Shown here piece after piece: positions 44,616 through 56,926 of a DNA stretch of 64,000 nucleotides. The first letter of the stretch is position 1. Each line of letters begins with the position of its first letter. The notes under the pieces were generated by a model that worked only from the letters and a program-made list of their open reading frames with translations, had not been told where the DNA came from and did no database searches. This stretch comes from Theristus sp. LFF4_11 (taxonomy: Eukaryota; Nematoda; Chromadorea; Monhysterida; Xyalidae): contig JASANC010005440.1 in assembly GCA_030248135.1 (NCBI GenBank), forward strand, positions 248,001 through 312,000, read 5' to 3'. The translations under genes and the position numbers were made by a program.

Positions 44616-44855
44616 TTAAGTGGGTGATTTTTGCCATCTGTGATCAGTTTTATAAAAGTGAGTAGTGTCTGAAAAGTGAGTTTTACTACAGGGTGTTCCA
44701 AAAATTAGACCACAACAAATTCCGGTTGAAAATTTGATTAGCAAAAAATTTATGGCAGTGAACCGGCAGAATGAAATAATTCGGTGCTGAATTTTTGATC
44801 GCGGTTGTTCGGCAGTTTGAGTCGAACAAAGCAATAAACAAACAAGGGCAAACAT
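44616..44855 (-). other. Signal-peptide-like ORF in the 5' flank of gene D
   Basis: Starts MFALVCLLLCSTQTAEQPRS. Homologous starts occur at 52222 (upstream of gene E, before the Helitrons) and 25694. After about 19 residues the three frames diverge or stop, so this looks like a relic or alternative first exon, not a protein of its own. Position relative to the next lectin gene is conserved. Confidence 0.35.
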
Positions 44856-45082
44856 TTCTGAGTTTTTGTTGGTGGTCGAAACGGAAGATTCACTATGCCA
44901 TCAAAAAGTTTTTTCACAGTTTACTTAATTTATTACATTCAATTAGGTATTCATGATTCACTTCCCAATCCAATTCACTTCTTGATGTACAGAAAACACA
45001 GACAGATGAAAAAATAGAAAATCTTTTCATAAAAACGGTTGCTTTTCCGTGCCATCCCTACTTTTATCACCAGCACATCACG

Positions 45083-48000
45083 TTATATCACCAGCACATT
45101 CAAGACCAACATCACCACGACCACGACCGCAATAACGACAAACGAAACCGTATGGCACGTTGACCTGCATGAAGTTTTCTATTGCTGCAAGTCTTCATTC
45201 TCAAAAAGTTAAATAAAGGGCCAGAGTATATAGCCCGAGTGGACATTTTCAAGTTTCAAGTAACACGTTTCTTGTACTGTAGTTGAGAAACATGACGTTA
45301 TTTTGAGCGACAAACAAAGTCGGTCTTAAAAAGCACCGATTTTCACAGCTAACTGCAAACACTGAGGGCATACGGTGTACGGTAAAGACGGTATTTAGTC
45401 TCGATTCGACTTTCCATCGAGACCTTTCTCTCACGTCGAGACAGAGGTTTAGAGCGCATTACACTGCACGTTGCTGAGTGTTCCCTTTTTGGGCACAGCT
45501 TTTCAGATTCAAATCGGTTTTGATAAGATGAATACAGCATGTCATGAAACATTTGTTTGACAAATTTGGTCATGAAAGCTTCATGGCACTTCTTTTTAAC
45601 TCTGTCGACGAATGCGTTGTTCGCCCTATTGTCTTTTCATTGTACAGCCAAGTGCCACTGATGGACCACAGAGTGCGGTAACAAAAACCGGAGGCCCAAA
45701 GTTTACGGTAACCGCCAAGTCCGGTCTCGACACGATCTTGCACCAAGACCGTACACTCTGTCGCTCACTATTTCTCATTTCACTGCCTCTTGCTTGCGTT
45801 CTCTCTGTGTGTGCTCACAAACTTTGTCGCGTTCGTTGGCACCGCCGTTTTGTTTGCCTCGAGGGCTGGCGTCGTGAGCACGATCGGGGGCTCGGTGGGG
45901 GCTGGAGTCGTCGGCACGGTGCTGGGAGGCGGCGGGGATGTGGTGGTGGCAGGTTCTGGAAATAGCATTAAGTACGAATATGTGCATATTTTTAAACAAA
46001 TTCGTTTGCTTTGACTTTTTAGCGTTCTTAGTGACAGTACGCACGCACATACTACCCGTATAGTCTTGCATGTGAGATCTCTCCCATTTATCATATAAGA
46101 CGCCAAAACTGAACGGACTCAACGGAGTGTAACATGGCGGGACGTAGGAAAAAAATGAAGTTTCGCCTTTGTCAAATTTTCACCTGGGGATTGCAGTGGG
46201 CTGGAGAAGATCGATCCAGTAAGGGCCCCAATATTCATTGTATAAGTCCTCCTCCCACTAAAAAAACGTTACACAAAATTACACTTCATTTTTTTGATTT
46301 TGAAATTTTGCGCCTTGTTTATGCATACCGGTATGCAAGACTTTACGGTATGATCTTTTCACACCAATTTCAAGTTGTCAGTAATTTTTTTAAAGTTTTC
46401 AATCATATTACCCAGCGTGATTTGACAAACAATGTTCTGTGGTGTAGAACACTGCGTCGTTCCACCACGAGTCCCTTCTGAAGTTAGAACCGCCTCTGGG
46501 CAATTGCCATCTTTTTTTTCACCATCAGACCACAAAATCGTGCCACCCTGTGAGTGTAGAAAAATTTTGAAAACCACTATGAAGAGCGTTTTTTGTGACA
46601 CTTTATAGTGTACCTGTGAAAACGTCCCGACCGAACTTTAGAACCTGCGAAAAGTTTTTATCCGAAAACATTGCACTTGGTTTCACCACGTACAATTAAT
46701 TGCCAATTACATGCAACTCTTCCAGCTGTACCGTATATCAAAGTTTTGCATGTATTCTGCGAAAATAGTGGCAGGTTGGAATTGGAATTTACAACATACT
46801 TTACATAGTGCTTTGGAATTTACAATGATTTTGAACCTTTTACTTTTTACTTTGCTACACTGAAGTACAGGCGGCAGCTTCTGCATGAATAACGAAGTGA
46901 ATCGCTGTGAAGGGCGCGTTTTCAGGTTCGGCTACAGATATACAGAATGCTGCAAGCGGGTGAAGGTTGCCAAAAAAATTGGACCCGTGGCGAAAGTTGT
47001 CCTTTTCCACAGTTCAGAGCAATTTTACATACCTCACCCATTTTTATTGAAACTGTTTCTACTCTTACTTTTACCCATTTCATTTTTGGTTCAATGAATA
47101 TAGGCATTATGGCCATATGTACCATATCAAGGATTCAAACGCAAACGGTTCCATTCCAATTCCAACCAAATATGCGCACATCACTGGATAGCTTTGGAAA
47201 AATCTAAAAATTCGCACGGGTGCATACCAAACACTAACTTTTAGCTTGTTAGCAAGTACCGCCACAAGCGTTTGCGTGCTGCTGATCTTCACACCTTCTG
47301 CCTGTTTCAGCGAGAACAAACTGCCTTTTCGATCATTTCGCTGCAGCTTTTCGCAGTAGCCTTTTGCCTTTTCCCAGCTCGCCTTACCGTTCACCTTGTA
47401 AAAGCACCGTGTTTCGCCCGTACCAAGCTGAATTCAACCAAACGGCTCAATTAGCTCAATTAATCCAATTTCTATTTCTTTTTCGAGTCTGTTCTCATAC
47501 CAGTCCCCGAATCCCCTCCTAACAAACCTATTCTCAATCCTGTTTCAAATCCTAGTCCTTTTCTCAATTCTATTTCCAATCACATTCCCAATCCCACTTC
47601 TATTCCTATTCTAGTCAACAAAAACTGCTCCAATGAACTGCCACGGAATCGTCGAATTTGAGTCTCAGCAGTGCTGTGTGAACAAAAAAGAAGCATTTTT
47701 CGGCTAGCTAGCGCTTTATACAAGTAAAAACGAAAAACATCTTTGGGAAAATTATGATCGGGAATTGGATTCGGACTAGGACGGTGAATAGGATTGGAAT
47801 TAGAAGTAGGGTTGGGAAGGATTATGATTCGAAGTGTGATTGAGAATAGGACTCGGGCTCCTAGTGGCGTAAGAATGACATGTGATATGGTTTTCTTTTT
47901 TTTTTTGCGTTACGTCTGTAAGGACTAGCCTTTAACAGTTTTGCAGCTTCAGCTGATGAAAACCACTGCAATAAAAATAAACTTGAAAGAATAATGTCCA

Positions 48001-48396
48001 GTGTCCTGTCCGCTTAGGTGTCCTTCACGGTGTCTATGTCCCCGGAAACAAAAGTGTCAAAAAAACGTCGAGCGTGGTGTTGCCAGTTGTCACTTATATT
48101 TCACGTGACTGGGACACCCACACCACGCGGAACACCCTGGCTGGCAGAACATCGGACACTTGTTTGGGCACTTTTTAGCGTCGTTAGTTTTTTTTAGTGT
48201 TTCTGACCTCAAAATCGTAAAGGTTGGTGATGTTGATGAGCTCAGATGTTGCCGTGATAGGAGCCTGGCAGATTTGGTCTGCAAAGCGAAATTGATTTGT
48301 TTAACATTTTGCGGGATGAAAAGCAAAAAAGAGAAGTTTACCTGTCGTTCCACCAATCTGCACGAAGGCAATGAGCATCAACAAAATCGACCACAT
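45083..48396 (-). CDS. Gene E: C-type-lectin-like protein, recent duplicate of gene D
   Basis: Exons: 48342-48396 (MWSILLMLIAFVQIGGTT), 48208-48278 (QICQAPITATSELINITNLY), 47239-47427 (TRCFYKVNGKASWEKAKGYC), 46412-46547 (ILWSDGEKKDGNCPEAVLTS ... NIVCQITL), 45823-45955 (stalk EPATTTSPPPSTVPTTPAPT) and 45083-45164 (TVSFVVIAVVVVMLVLNVLV, I, stop); 221 aa. Exons and most introns are nearly identical to gene D; the differences are whole-codon deletions (one in each lectin exon) and a few substitutions, consistent with both being functional. The 5' flank is split by two Helitrons starting 206 bp upstream of the start codon. Confidence 0.85.
46055..46348. mobile_element. Diverged MITE in gene E intron (orthologous to 42020-42330)
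   Basis: Left CCCGTATAGTCTTGCATGTG after TA; right GGTATGCAAGACTTTACGG followed by TA. Same position relative to the exons as in gene D. Confidence 0.65.
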
Positions 48397-48602
48397 CACG
48401 CAACAGCAGATCTTGACTGTGGCCAGTTGAAATAAAAAAGGCCAGGTGATTGGCGGATGATGACTTGCACTTGTTGTTCTTGTGCTGGCTGCTGTTAGAA
48501 TTGGTTGGTTGTTGTTGGCGATCCGATATGTAAAGAAAACGAAAGTGAAAAACGTAGAGAATGAACAGTTTGAGCCCAATGCTTTTTTATTATAAGCCTT
48601 AA

Positions 48603-49726
48603 CTAGCCTATTGACCCGAGCATATGTGGCTTAATCAATGCCAAGCCTTTTTGGCATTGACTTAGAAAGAAAAAACAGTAACGTTTACTGATAAATAACC
48701 CTGAAGAAAATTTACCTTGTGCTGCCGTGAAGCCGTCTACAATACAATATTTTTTAATGTATTTAAATAAATAAAAAATGCGAAGTTTATGATTTTGCTA
48801 TTTTTACCCGTTTACCCTAACCGAAGGCAAGCCTTTTTGTAAGTGAAGTAAAATTGAAAAAAAAAATAATAAAAACTAAAATTTTTTCATTTACCCGTTT
48901 TAAAAAGCTAATGCTTTTTTACCCGTTTACCTAAGCCAAGCCTTTTTTGCAAAGTGAAAATGCGAAATTTATGATTTTGCTATTTTTACCCGCTCACCCT
49001 AACCTAAGTCAAACCTTTTGTAAGTTAAGTAAGATTGAATAAAAAAATACAAAAATTAACGTTTTTTTTCGATAAAAAATACCCGTTTTAAAATGCTAAT
49101 GCTTCTTTTACCCGGTTACCCTAACATAAGCCAAGCCTTTTTTCTAAAGTGAAATGAATAGAAGAACGTTAAAACGTATTCTGACGGCAGATTTGTGCAA
49201 GAAATTGGGAAAAACTAATCAGAATTTTTTCTCACTAAATAACTTTATTTTATTTCGTATTCAAACTTCGTTCGGGCGCGAACCAACTTTTCAGCTGTGC
49301 GGCTTTTCCACACATCATTCAACATTACTCTGCCTCCTTCACACAAAAAGATAATATCAATTTCAATGAAATTTACTTGTTTTGAATCCAAAGTGCAACT
49401 TGCAATGCCGATGTCGATGCGCGTTTTGCAACCCGATTTTTAAAAAGAAAAAGTTCAAACTTTTTTCAAAGACGGTTTTGTTACATCTTTCCCAGTCGAT
49501 CATCAAGTTTTGATCAGCCACGCTTCAATTTGCATATGCTGCGCTGAACTGTCTCTGTTGACCAAAGAGTATCATGATGACTTTAGCTATGAAGAGCGAC
49601 GTTTTGAGAAAACACTGTCATCTGTCTATAATAAAATGGAGTTTTCTTAAGTAGCAAAAAAGGGTAGCCAATTCAAATTGCAAAAAAGGGCCACGCACAG
49701 ACACTTTGTAAATTTAATAATATAGA
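48603..49726 (-). mobile_element. Non-autonomous Helitron, second family, with captured segment
   Basis: Minus strand: 5' TCTATATTATTAAATTTAC at 49726, 3' ...AATAGGCTAG at 48603, followed by T. It shares the TTACCC-type subrepeats with 27311-28131, but also holds a 49165-49640 segment absent there, part of which (49245-49340) resembles 20232-20339 and keeps an open frame and stop. Confidence 0.82.
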
Positions 49727-51878
49727 CTAGCCAATTGACCCGACCGTATGTGGCTTAATCAATGCCAGGCATTTTTGGTGAAGTGGCATTGACTTAGAAA
49801 GAAAAACAGTAACGTTTACTGAATAATAACCCTGAAGAAAATTTACCTTGTGCTGCCGTGAAGTCGCCTACAATACAATATTTTTTAATGTTTTTAAATA
49901 AATAAAAAATGCGAAGTTTATGATTTTGCTATTTTTACCCGTTTACCCTAACCGAAGGCAAGCCTTTTTGTAAGTGAAGTAAAATTGAATAAAAAATATA
50001 AAAACTAACATTTTTTTCATTTACCTGTTTTAAAAAGCTAATGCTTTTTTTACCCGTTTACCAAAGCCAAGCCTTTTTTGTAAAGTAAAAATGCGAAGTT
50101 TATGATTTTGCTTTTTTCCCCGTTCACCCTAACCTAAGTCAAGCCTTATTGTATGTGAAGTAAGATTGAATAAAAAACATAAAAAGCAGCGTTTTTTTTC
50201 AATTACCCGTTTTAAAAAGCTAATGCTTCTTTTACCCGTTTACCTAAGCCAAGCTTTTTTTGCAAACTAAAAATGCGAAGCTTATGATTTTGCTATTTTC
50301 ACCCGTTCACCCTAACCTAAGTCAAGCCTTTTTGTAAGTTAAGTAAGATTGAATAAAAATATAAAAATTAACGTTTTTTTCATTAAAAAATACCCGTTTT
50401 AAAAAGCTAATGCTTCTTTCACCCGGTTACCCTAACATAAGCCAAGCCTTTTTTCTAAAGTGAAAATGACCCGAGCGTATGTGGCTTAATCAATGCCAAG
50501 CTATTTTGGTGAAGTGGCATTGACTTAAAAAGAAAAAACAGTAACGTTTACTGAATAATAAACCTGAAGAAAATTTACCTTGTGCTGCCGTTAAGTCGCC
50601 TACACAATACAATATTTTTAATGTATTTAAATAAATAAAAAATGCGAAATTTATGATTTTGCTATTTTTACCCGTTTACCCTAACCGAAGGCAAGCCTTT
50701 TTGTAAGTGAAGTAAAATTGAATAAAAAATATAAAAACTAACGGTTTTTTCATTTACCCGTTTTAAAAAGCTAATGCTTTTTTACCCGTTTACCTAAGCC
50801 AAGCCCTTTTTTGTAAAGTGAAAATGCGAAGTTTATGATTTTGCTATTTTTTCCCCGTTCACTCTAACCTAAGTCAAGCCTTTTTGTATGTGAAGTAAGA
50901 TTGAATAAAAACATAAAAACTACCGTTTTTTTCAATTACCCGTTTTAAAAAGCTAATGCTTCTTTTACCCGTTTACCTAAGCCAAGCCTTTTTTGCAAAG
51001 TGAAAATGCGAAGTTTATGATTTTGCTATTTTTACCCGTTCACCCTAACCTAAGTCAAGCCTTTTTGTAAGTTAAGTAAGATTGAATAAAAAATGTAAAA
51101 AATAACGTTTTTTTTTCATTAAAAATACCCGTTTTAAAAAGCTAATGCTTCTTTTACCCGGTTACCCTAACATAAGCCAAGCCTTTTTTCTAAAGTGAAA
51201 ATGAATAGAAGAAACAAAAAAGTGACGTTTATAATTTTGTTTTGCAGTCATTACCCGTTTACCCCAACATGACGAAAACATTTTGCAAAGTGAAAATGAA
51301 TGGTAAATACCATTTCGACCCAATTAAAAAACTAACTTTTGTCAGAGACGGTTTTGTTACATCTTTCGCAGTCGCTCGTCTAGTTTTGAGCAGCAAGTTT
51401 TGCCAGTTGCCCATCGTGCGTTACGTTGAAATTATCGCTTTTAACCATGGATCAATTTGAAAATGAAACATGGAGTATCAGTTTCAATGAAATTCACTTG
51501 TTTTGAATCCAAAGTGCAATTTGCAATGCCGATGTCGATGTGCGTTTTGCAACCCGATTTTTAAAAACAAAAAAGTTCAAACTTTTTTTCAAAGACGGTT
51601 TTGTTACATCCTTCCCAGTCGATCATCAAGTTTTGATCAGCCACGCTTCCATTTGCCTGTTCTGCGCTGAACTGTCTCTGTTGACCAAAGAGTATCATGA
51701 TGCTCCACTCCAGCTGTGAAGAGCGACGTTTTGAGATCAACTGGCATTAATAAAAAAATAGGTTAAGGAAATTGAGATGGAGTTTTCTTAAATAGCAAAA
51801 ATGGGCGCCAATTCAAATTGCCAAAAAGTGCCACACACACACACACAGACAGACACTTTGTAAATTTAATAATATAGA
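49727..51878 (-). mobile_element. Non-autonomous Helitron(s), head-to-tail with 48603-49726
   Basis: Minus strand: 5' TCTATATTATTAAATTTAC at 51878, 3' CTAG at 49727, touching the TC of the next element with no spacer. An internal junction at about 50468 repeats the 3'-end region (GACCCGAGCGTATGTGG, lacking CTAG), so this span may be two fused units. Confidence 0.8.
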
Positions 51879-52447
51879 TAGATGATTCTTGACCGGTTTT
51901 AGAAACCCGAAAGTGAATCCAAAACTGCCATTATTTCAAAAATTAAGTGGGTGATTTTTGCTATCTGTGATCAGTTTTATAAAAGTGAGTAGTGTCTGAA
52001 AAGTGAGGAGTTTTACTCCAGGGTGTTCCAAAAATTAGACCACAACAAATTCCGATTGAAAAATTGAACCAAGTTTTTTTCGACGGAGGCTTTACATTGG
52101 ATTGGATTAGCAAAAAAATTATGGCGGTGAACCGGCAGAATGAAATAACTCGGTGCTGAATTTTATCGCGGTTGATCGGCAGTTTGAGTCAAAGAAAGCA
52201 ATAAACAAACAAGGGCAAACATTTCTGAGTTTTTTGTTGTGGTCGAAACGGAAGATTTACTGGCATCAAAAAGTTTTTTACAGTTTACTTAATTCATTAC
52301 ATTCAATTAGGTATTCATGATTCACTTCACAATCCAATTCACTTCTTGATGTACAGAAAACAAAGACAGATGAAAAAATGGAAAATCTTTTCATAAAAAA
52401 CGGTTGCTTTTCCGTGCCATCCCTACTTTTATCACCAGCACATCCCG
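51879..52447. other. Flank between gene F and the Helitrons, with signal-peptide-like relic
   Basis: Homologous to the sequence between genes E and D. Contains a 19-residue minus-strand ORF at 52222-52163 (MFALVCLLLSLTQTADQPR), paralogous to the ORF starts at 44855 and 25694. This is the original 5' flank of gene E, now displaced by 3.3 kb of Helitrons. Confidence 0.5.
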
Positions 52448-55302
52448 TTATATCACCAGCACATTCAAGACCAACATCACCACGACCACGACCGCAATGA
52501 CGACAAACGAAACCGCATGGCACGTTGACCTGTATGAAGTTTTCAATTTCTGCAAGTCTTCATTCTCAGAAGTTGAATAAAGGGCAGAAGCATATAGCCC
52601 GAGCGGATATTTTGAAGTTTCAAGTTACACGTTTCTTGCATTGGAGTTAAGAAACATGACGTTATTTTGAGCGACAATCAAAGTTGGTCCTAAAAAGCAC
52701 CGATTTTCACAGTTAACTGCGAGCACTGAGGGCACACAGTGTACGGTAAAGACGGTATTTAGTCTCGATACGACTTTGCATCGAGACCTTTCTCCCCACG
52801 TCGAGCCAGAGGTTTAGAGGGCAAGTTTCGATAAGATGAATACAGCATGTCATGAAACATTTTTTGACAAATTTGCTCATAGAAGCTTCATGGCACTTCT
52901 CTCCAACTCTGTCGACGAATGCATTGTCCGCCCTTCTTTTCGTTGTACGGTCAACAGATAGCTCACAGAGGGCGGTAACAAAAACCGGAGGCCCACAGTT
53001 TACAGTAACTGCCGTGTCTGACAAGATCATGCACCACGATCGCACACTCTGTCGCTCACTATTTTCGCATTTCACTGCCTCTTGCTTGCGTTCTCTGTGT
53101 GCTCACAAACTTTGTCGCGTTCGTTGGCACCGCCGTTTTGTTTGCCTCGAGGGCTGGCGTCGTGAGCACGATCGGGGGCTCGGTGGGGGCTGGAGTCGTC
53201 GGCACGGTGCTGGGAGGCGGCGGGGATGTGGTTGTGGCAGGTTCTGGAAATAGCATCAGCATCATTCACATGTGTATTTTTGTAATTTCACATGATCTGT
53301 GCTTTTTGAAAGTTGTACGACAAACACGAACTGCCGCATATCTTTACTCAACACGACCACACACACTAAAAAGACCAAACCCGAAACCAGTACCAACACA
53401 CCAAACTCTACGCCAAACTACACAAAAATTAAATTCTGAGCGTTTTTTGAGCACCAGACTCACAGTAAACCCAGGGTCGCGTTTTCCGGCCATCTATTTG
53501 CAGGCGATCGTTTTGTGATTTGTTTCCAGCTACCGTATTACCTGCAATAAACCCCCATGGGGGATTAGTGCGTCAGCGACTTTTAGGGGTGGGGGTTTAT
53601 TGGTGGGGGGATTATTGGTGGGGGGTTTATTTACAAATTCTAGGGGTGGGGGTTTGTTGAAAAATAGCAAAAATACCTTGCATGGCAGGCAAGAAAGTCG
53701 CAGAAACTTCTACTTTTCACAGAGATTTTTTTTGTAACAGCCTTTTTTAATGAAAATACCATTAACTCATCCCTTTGGGGGCTTTGGTAGCACAATTTCA
53801 CCAATGTCACCGCATTCAGCCACTGAATTCGCTGGGTATGTGTTTCAAATAGGTTTGTAATTAACCCCCATGGGGGATTATTTGTCGGGGGGATTATTCG
53901 GAAACTTGTCGTGGGGGTGGGGGTTTATTGGTGGGGGGATTAATGGCGGGGGGATTAATGGGGGTAATACGGTATTCGCCAATTGGTGAGCGGTGAGTCG
54001 GGTGCTCAAAACGCTCAGATTTTAGTTTTACACATAGTTTGGCATGAAGTTTGGTCTTAGTATGCAGTTTCCTTTGTTTTGGTATTTTTAGCGTACACGC
54101 GTTATACAAAGTCACTTTTTGTGGCACGCAATTTCAATTCATTTTTTAGAATGTGAATCGACAGACACCTTGTAAATCGTAGTTTTACACCGTAACCGAT
54201 GTATACCGCATATTTGGTCATTTTTTAAGTGCCGATAAGTTCAACTGAAGTACCTAGTGTGATTTGGCAAAGAGACGGTAGGTTCGTGGTGCACTCCGAC
54301 AGTCTTAGACGAAAACCTCTCCCAGTTGTTCGTGGTTGCACCCCTTGGCAGTCAACATTGCTCGCTGTGTCTTCCTCAGCCCCAATCCACAGGTCATCTT
54401 TGGAATAGTCCTGAAAAACATGGAAACGATGGCTTGAGAAACTTTTACTGACGGCCGTCTGTTTTCTGGGGTGTCAAACAGTTCTTCATCAAAGCACACA
54501 CTCACCTTGAGCTTGCCAGCCACCACCTCCTCCAGCGTCTCGTCGTTGTTCACAGTGACTTTCTCCGCCTCCTTTCGCGCGAACAAACGACCTTTCTTTC
54601 CATCACTCCCGTGGAGACTTTTTTCGCAATAGGCTTTCGCCAGTTCCCATTTCATCTTGCGGCCCACCTTGTAGAAGCACAGTGTTTCGCCCGTATCAAG
54701 CTGAATAAAAAAGCTCCAAAATTGAAATATGCGCTGAAAAAGCTGAGTGTTTATTTTCCTTTGTTTACCAGCTGTTGTAATTCTGCTTAGACACTTTCGC
54801 CTCAACAAATTACTTGAGAAAATGTTGAGCCAAAAAGCTCAAACAATGTGTTGAGTAATTTGTTGAGCAGAGCAGGCGTTATTCTCGGTGTCATATTCAA
54901 AGTCGTCGTGGAGTTCTTAATCCTACCCCCAAATCTTAATCCCAGGCCAAGCCATTTTGACAACGTTTTAAAGAGTCAGTTCGCATTCTTTTTTCTTGTG
55001 TTACAGTGAGGGCGGAACAACCGTCCTCATATTTTAAAAAAATGTGAGTCCGCACACCAATCAATCAAAGTGTGCTGTGTTTTCTCAATGTCCTTGCCTC
55101 GTGATGATGAACTGTCTTGATGTTGTTCGCTTCATCAGACGCCACCGCGCTCTGGCACATGTCTCGCTCTGTGGAACAAAGGTTCTTGAAATACGGAGAC
55201 CTCCCACAAGAATTATGAAAAAAGTGCAGCGAGTTTACCTGTCGCTCCACAAGACGCCTGTGGCACGAAGGCAATGAACATCAACCAAATCAACCACATC
55301 AT
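52448..55302 (-). CDS. Gene F: C-type-lectin-like protein with mucin-like stalk and GPI-type C-terminus
   Basis: Exons: 55239-55302 (MMWLIWLMFIAFVPQASCGA), 55098-55168 (MCQSAVASDEANNIKTVHHH), 54506-54700 (TLCFYKVGRKMKWELAKAYC, then a Gly/Lys-rich loop), 54254-54410 (DDLWIGAEEDTASNVDCQGV ... CTTNLPSLCQITL), 53111-53243 (stalk) and 52448-52529 (AVSFVVIAVVVVMLVLNVLV, I, stop); 233 aa, all phases joining. The LWIGA block is the best CTLD signature in the family. The donor after exon 2 reads CACGAG|GCAAGG, a GC-AG intron if correctly placed. A 440-bp MITE sits in the intron before the stalk exon. Stalk and terminal exons are much more conserved with D/E than the lectin exons. Confidence 0.85.
53533..53972. 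mobile_element. TA-flanked MITE, CCGTATTACCCCC family, copy 3
   Basis: TA at 53531-53532 and 53973-53974; termini CCGTATTACCTGCAATAAAC and TAATGGGGGTAATACGG, same inner palindromes as the other copies. It lies in a gene F intron. Confidence 0.87.
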
Positions 55303-56926
55303 GCAATAACAGCAGCTGCTCTTGTGTTGGTTGAGAAAAAAGCTAGCTGAATGGGTTTTTGTGGTTGGATGATGATTTTTTAACGATGTTGTTGTTTCGT
55401 TTGTTGGGGATGGTGGTGGTGGAAGATGTGATCCGATATGTAATGAAAGTAAATGTGAAAAACGCAGGTAATGAACAGTTGCAGTCCATTCTTCTTCCAT
55501 TATGTACCACAGTTAATGATTGGTATCACCAATTATTATTTCTTTAATTAATGATTCAATGATCATAACCAATTGCAGACACACGAAGCTAACGTTTCCC
55601 TACATTTAGAAGCTAAGCGGATGTGATAAAATTGAATCGCTAAATAACCAGTAAATTATTTTGAAGCATATATCTGACTGATCGTCCCATCACTCCACCC
55701 AATAGCGGAAATGAAATTGATGGGCCGTAGGGTGTTGCAAAACAAACAGTTAATGATCGGCATTTTTTCTGTGAAGATTACACTGCTTATTGTTGCCAGA
55801 AGTAGTGGGGTCATTTTTTGGTTTCCTCTCGCCAACCGTTCAACCAGATATTTTGTTGAATCCCCACGCCCCTTCTCTCCCTCCATCACCCATAAGTGCT
55901 GGTCTCCGTGACAAAACGCTTTGACCACGAAAAACTCGTGAGTGAATTACAATCTGCAATACGGCCTTTACCGTGGATGAATTGTGCGACACAGTCGCCT
56001 TTGATTGGAGCCGGTGAAGGTCAGGGACGGTATGGTTAGAGCCATTGAAGTTATTTGCGATTCACGTGCTAGGGCTATTCCAACGCTGCGATTCGACTAA
56101 AATCTGACCATCTGAAACAGTTTCATAAAACGATTTTGCCAGGTGTACTGTATATGCATGCCGCGGTTTCCCCTATTTGGCTCGTCGGGTCGGTGCGAGT
56201 TGCGACGGACACCAGGTAAACCTGCCACAAAAGTACGTGCGAGTCTTTCTTGAAACGGCCCTGGAATAGCTCCAGCTTGAAAATCGCAATAAGGGGGAAT
56301 AGGCAAGCATTAGCTTTTTTTTTGCGTTCACCCATAGGACGGGAGTGTGGTGGACGTGGAACTGAGAGGTTGCCAACGAATCGAGGGAATTGGTGTTTCA
56401 GAAAAATTTTTATGATTCATTTGTTGCCCTCACGCGGCGAGGGATTTTGTTCAAGATGGGACGGTTCGGCAGTTATTCATGGTATGCAAAGCACTACCAA
56501 AAGTACTTTCTGATTATTTTCAATTTCCCATGGTAAGAAAAAACTTTACTTGTGATTAGAACAAACTGGTCTGCTACTCGATGCACGCATGAAACAGTTT
56601 CATGCATGGAACACAGAAAAATTATTTAGAACGAGAAACACGAGCTGGGTTTGGATCCACATGCTGCAAAAGGTAAGTCCAAATTGACGTCGGGGAATAA
56701 TTTTCATAAAAGTTTTTTCCAATTTTAAGGGCTAAAACAGCCTTAATAAGTTTTAAAAATGCAATATTCGAACTCAGCGCGTCATCGCGGTTCGAATGCA
56801 CCTATTTTTGTTGACCACAAGATTTTCCTCCGGCATTTTGATTTTTTTAAATTATAATTAAATTAATAATAAAAAATCTACTTTTTTGAACCATAGACCG
56901 GATTCATCGGAAGGCATGCGGTCGAT
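55303..56926. other. Region upstream of gene F, no gene recognised
   Basis: Holds the presumed gene F promoter. A 90-aa minus-strand ORF (55928-55656) has no family signature. The stretch at about 56160-56225 resembles the 10822/19573 repeat (CGGTTTCCCC, GACACCAGG). The rest is unremarkable AT-rich sequence. Confidence 0.45.
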
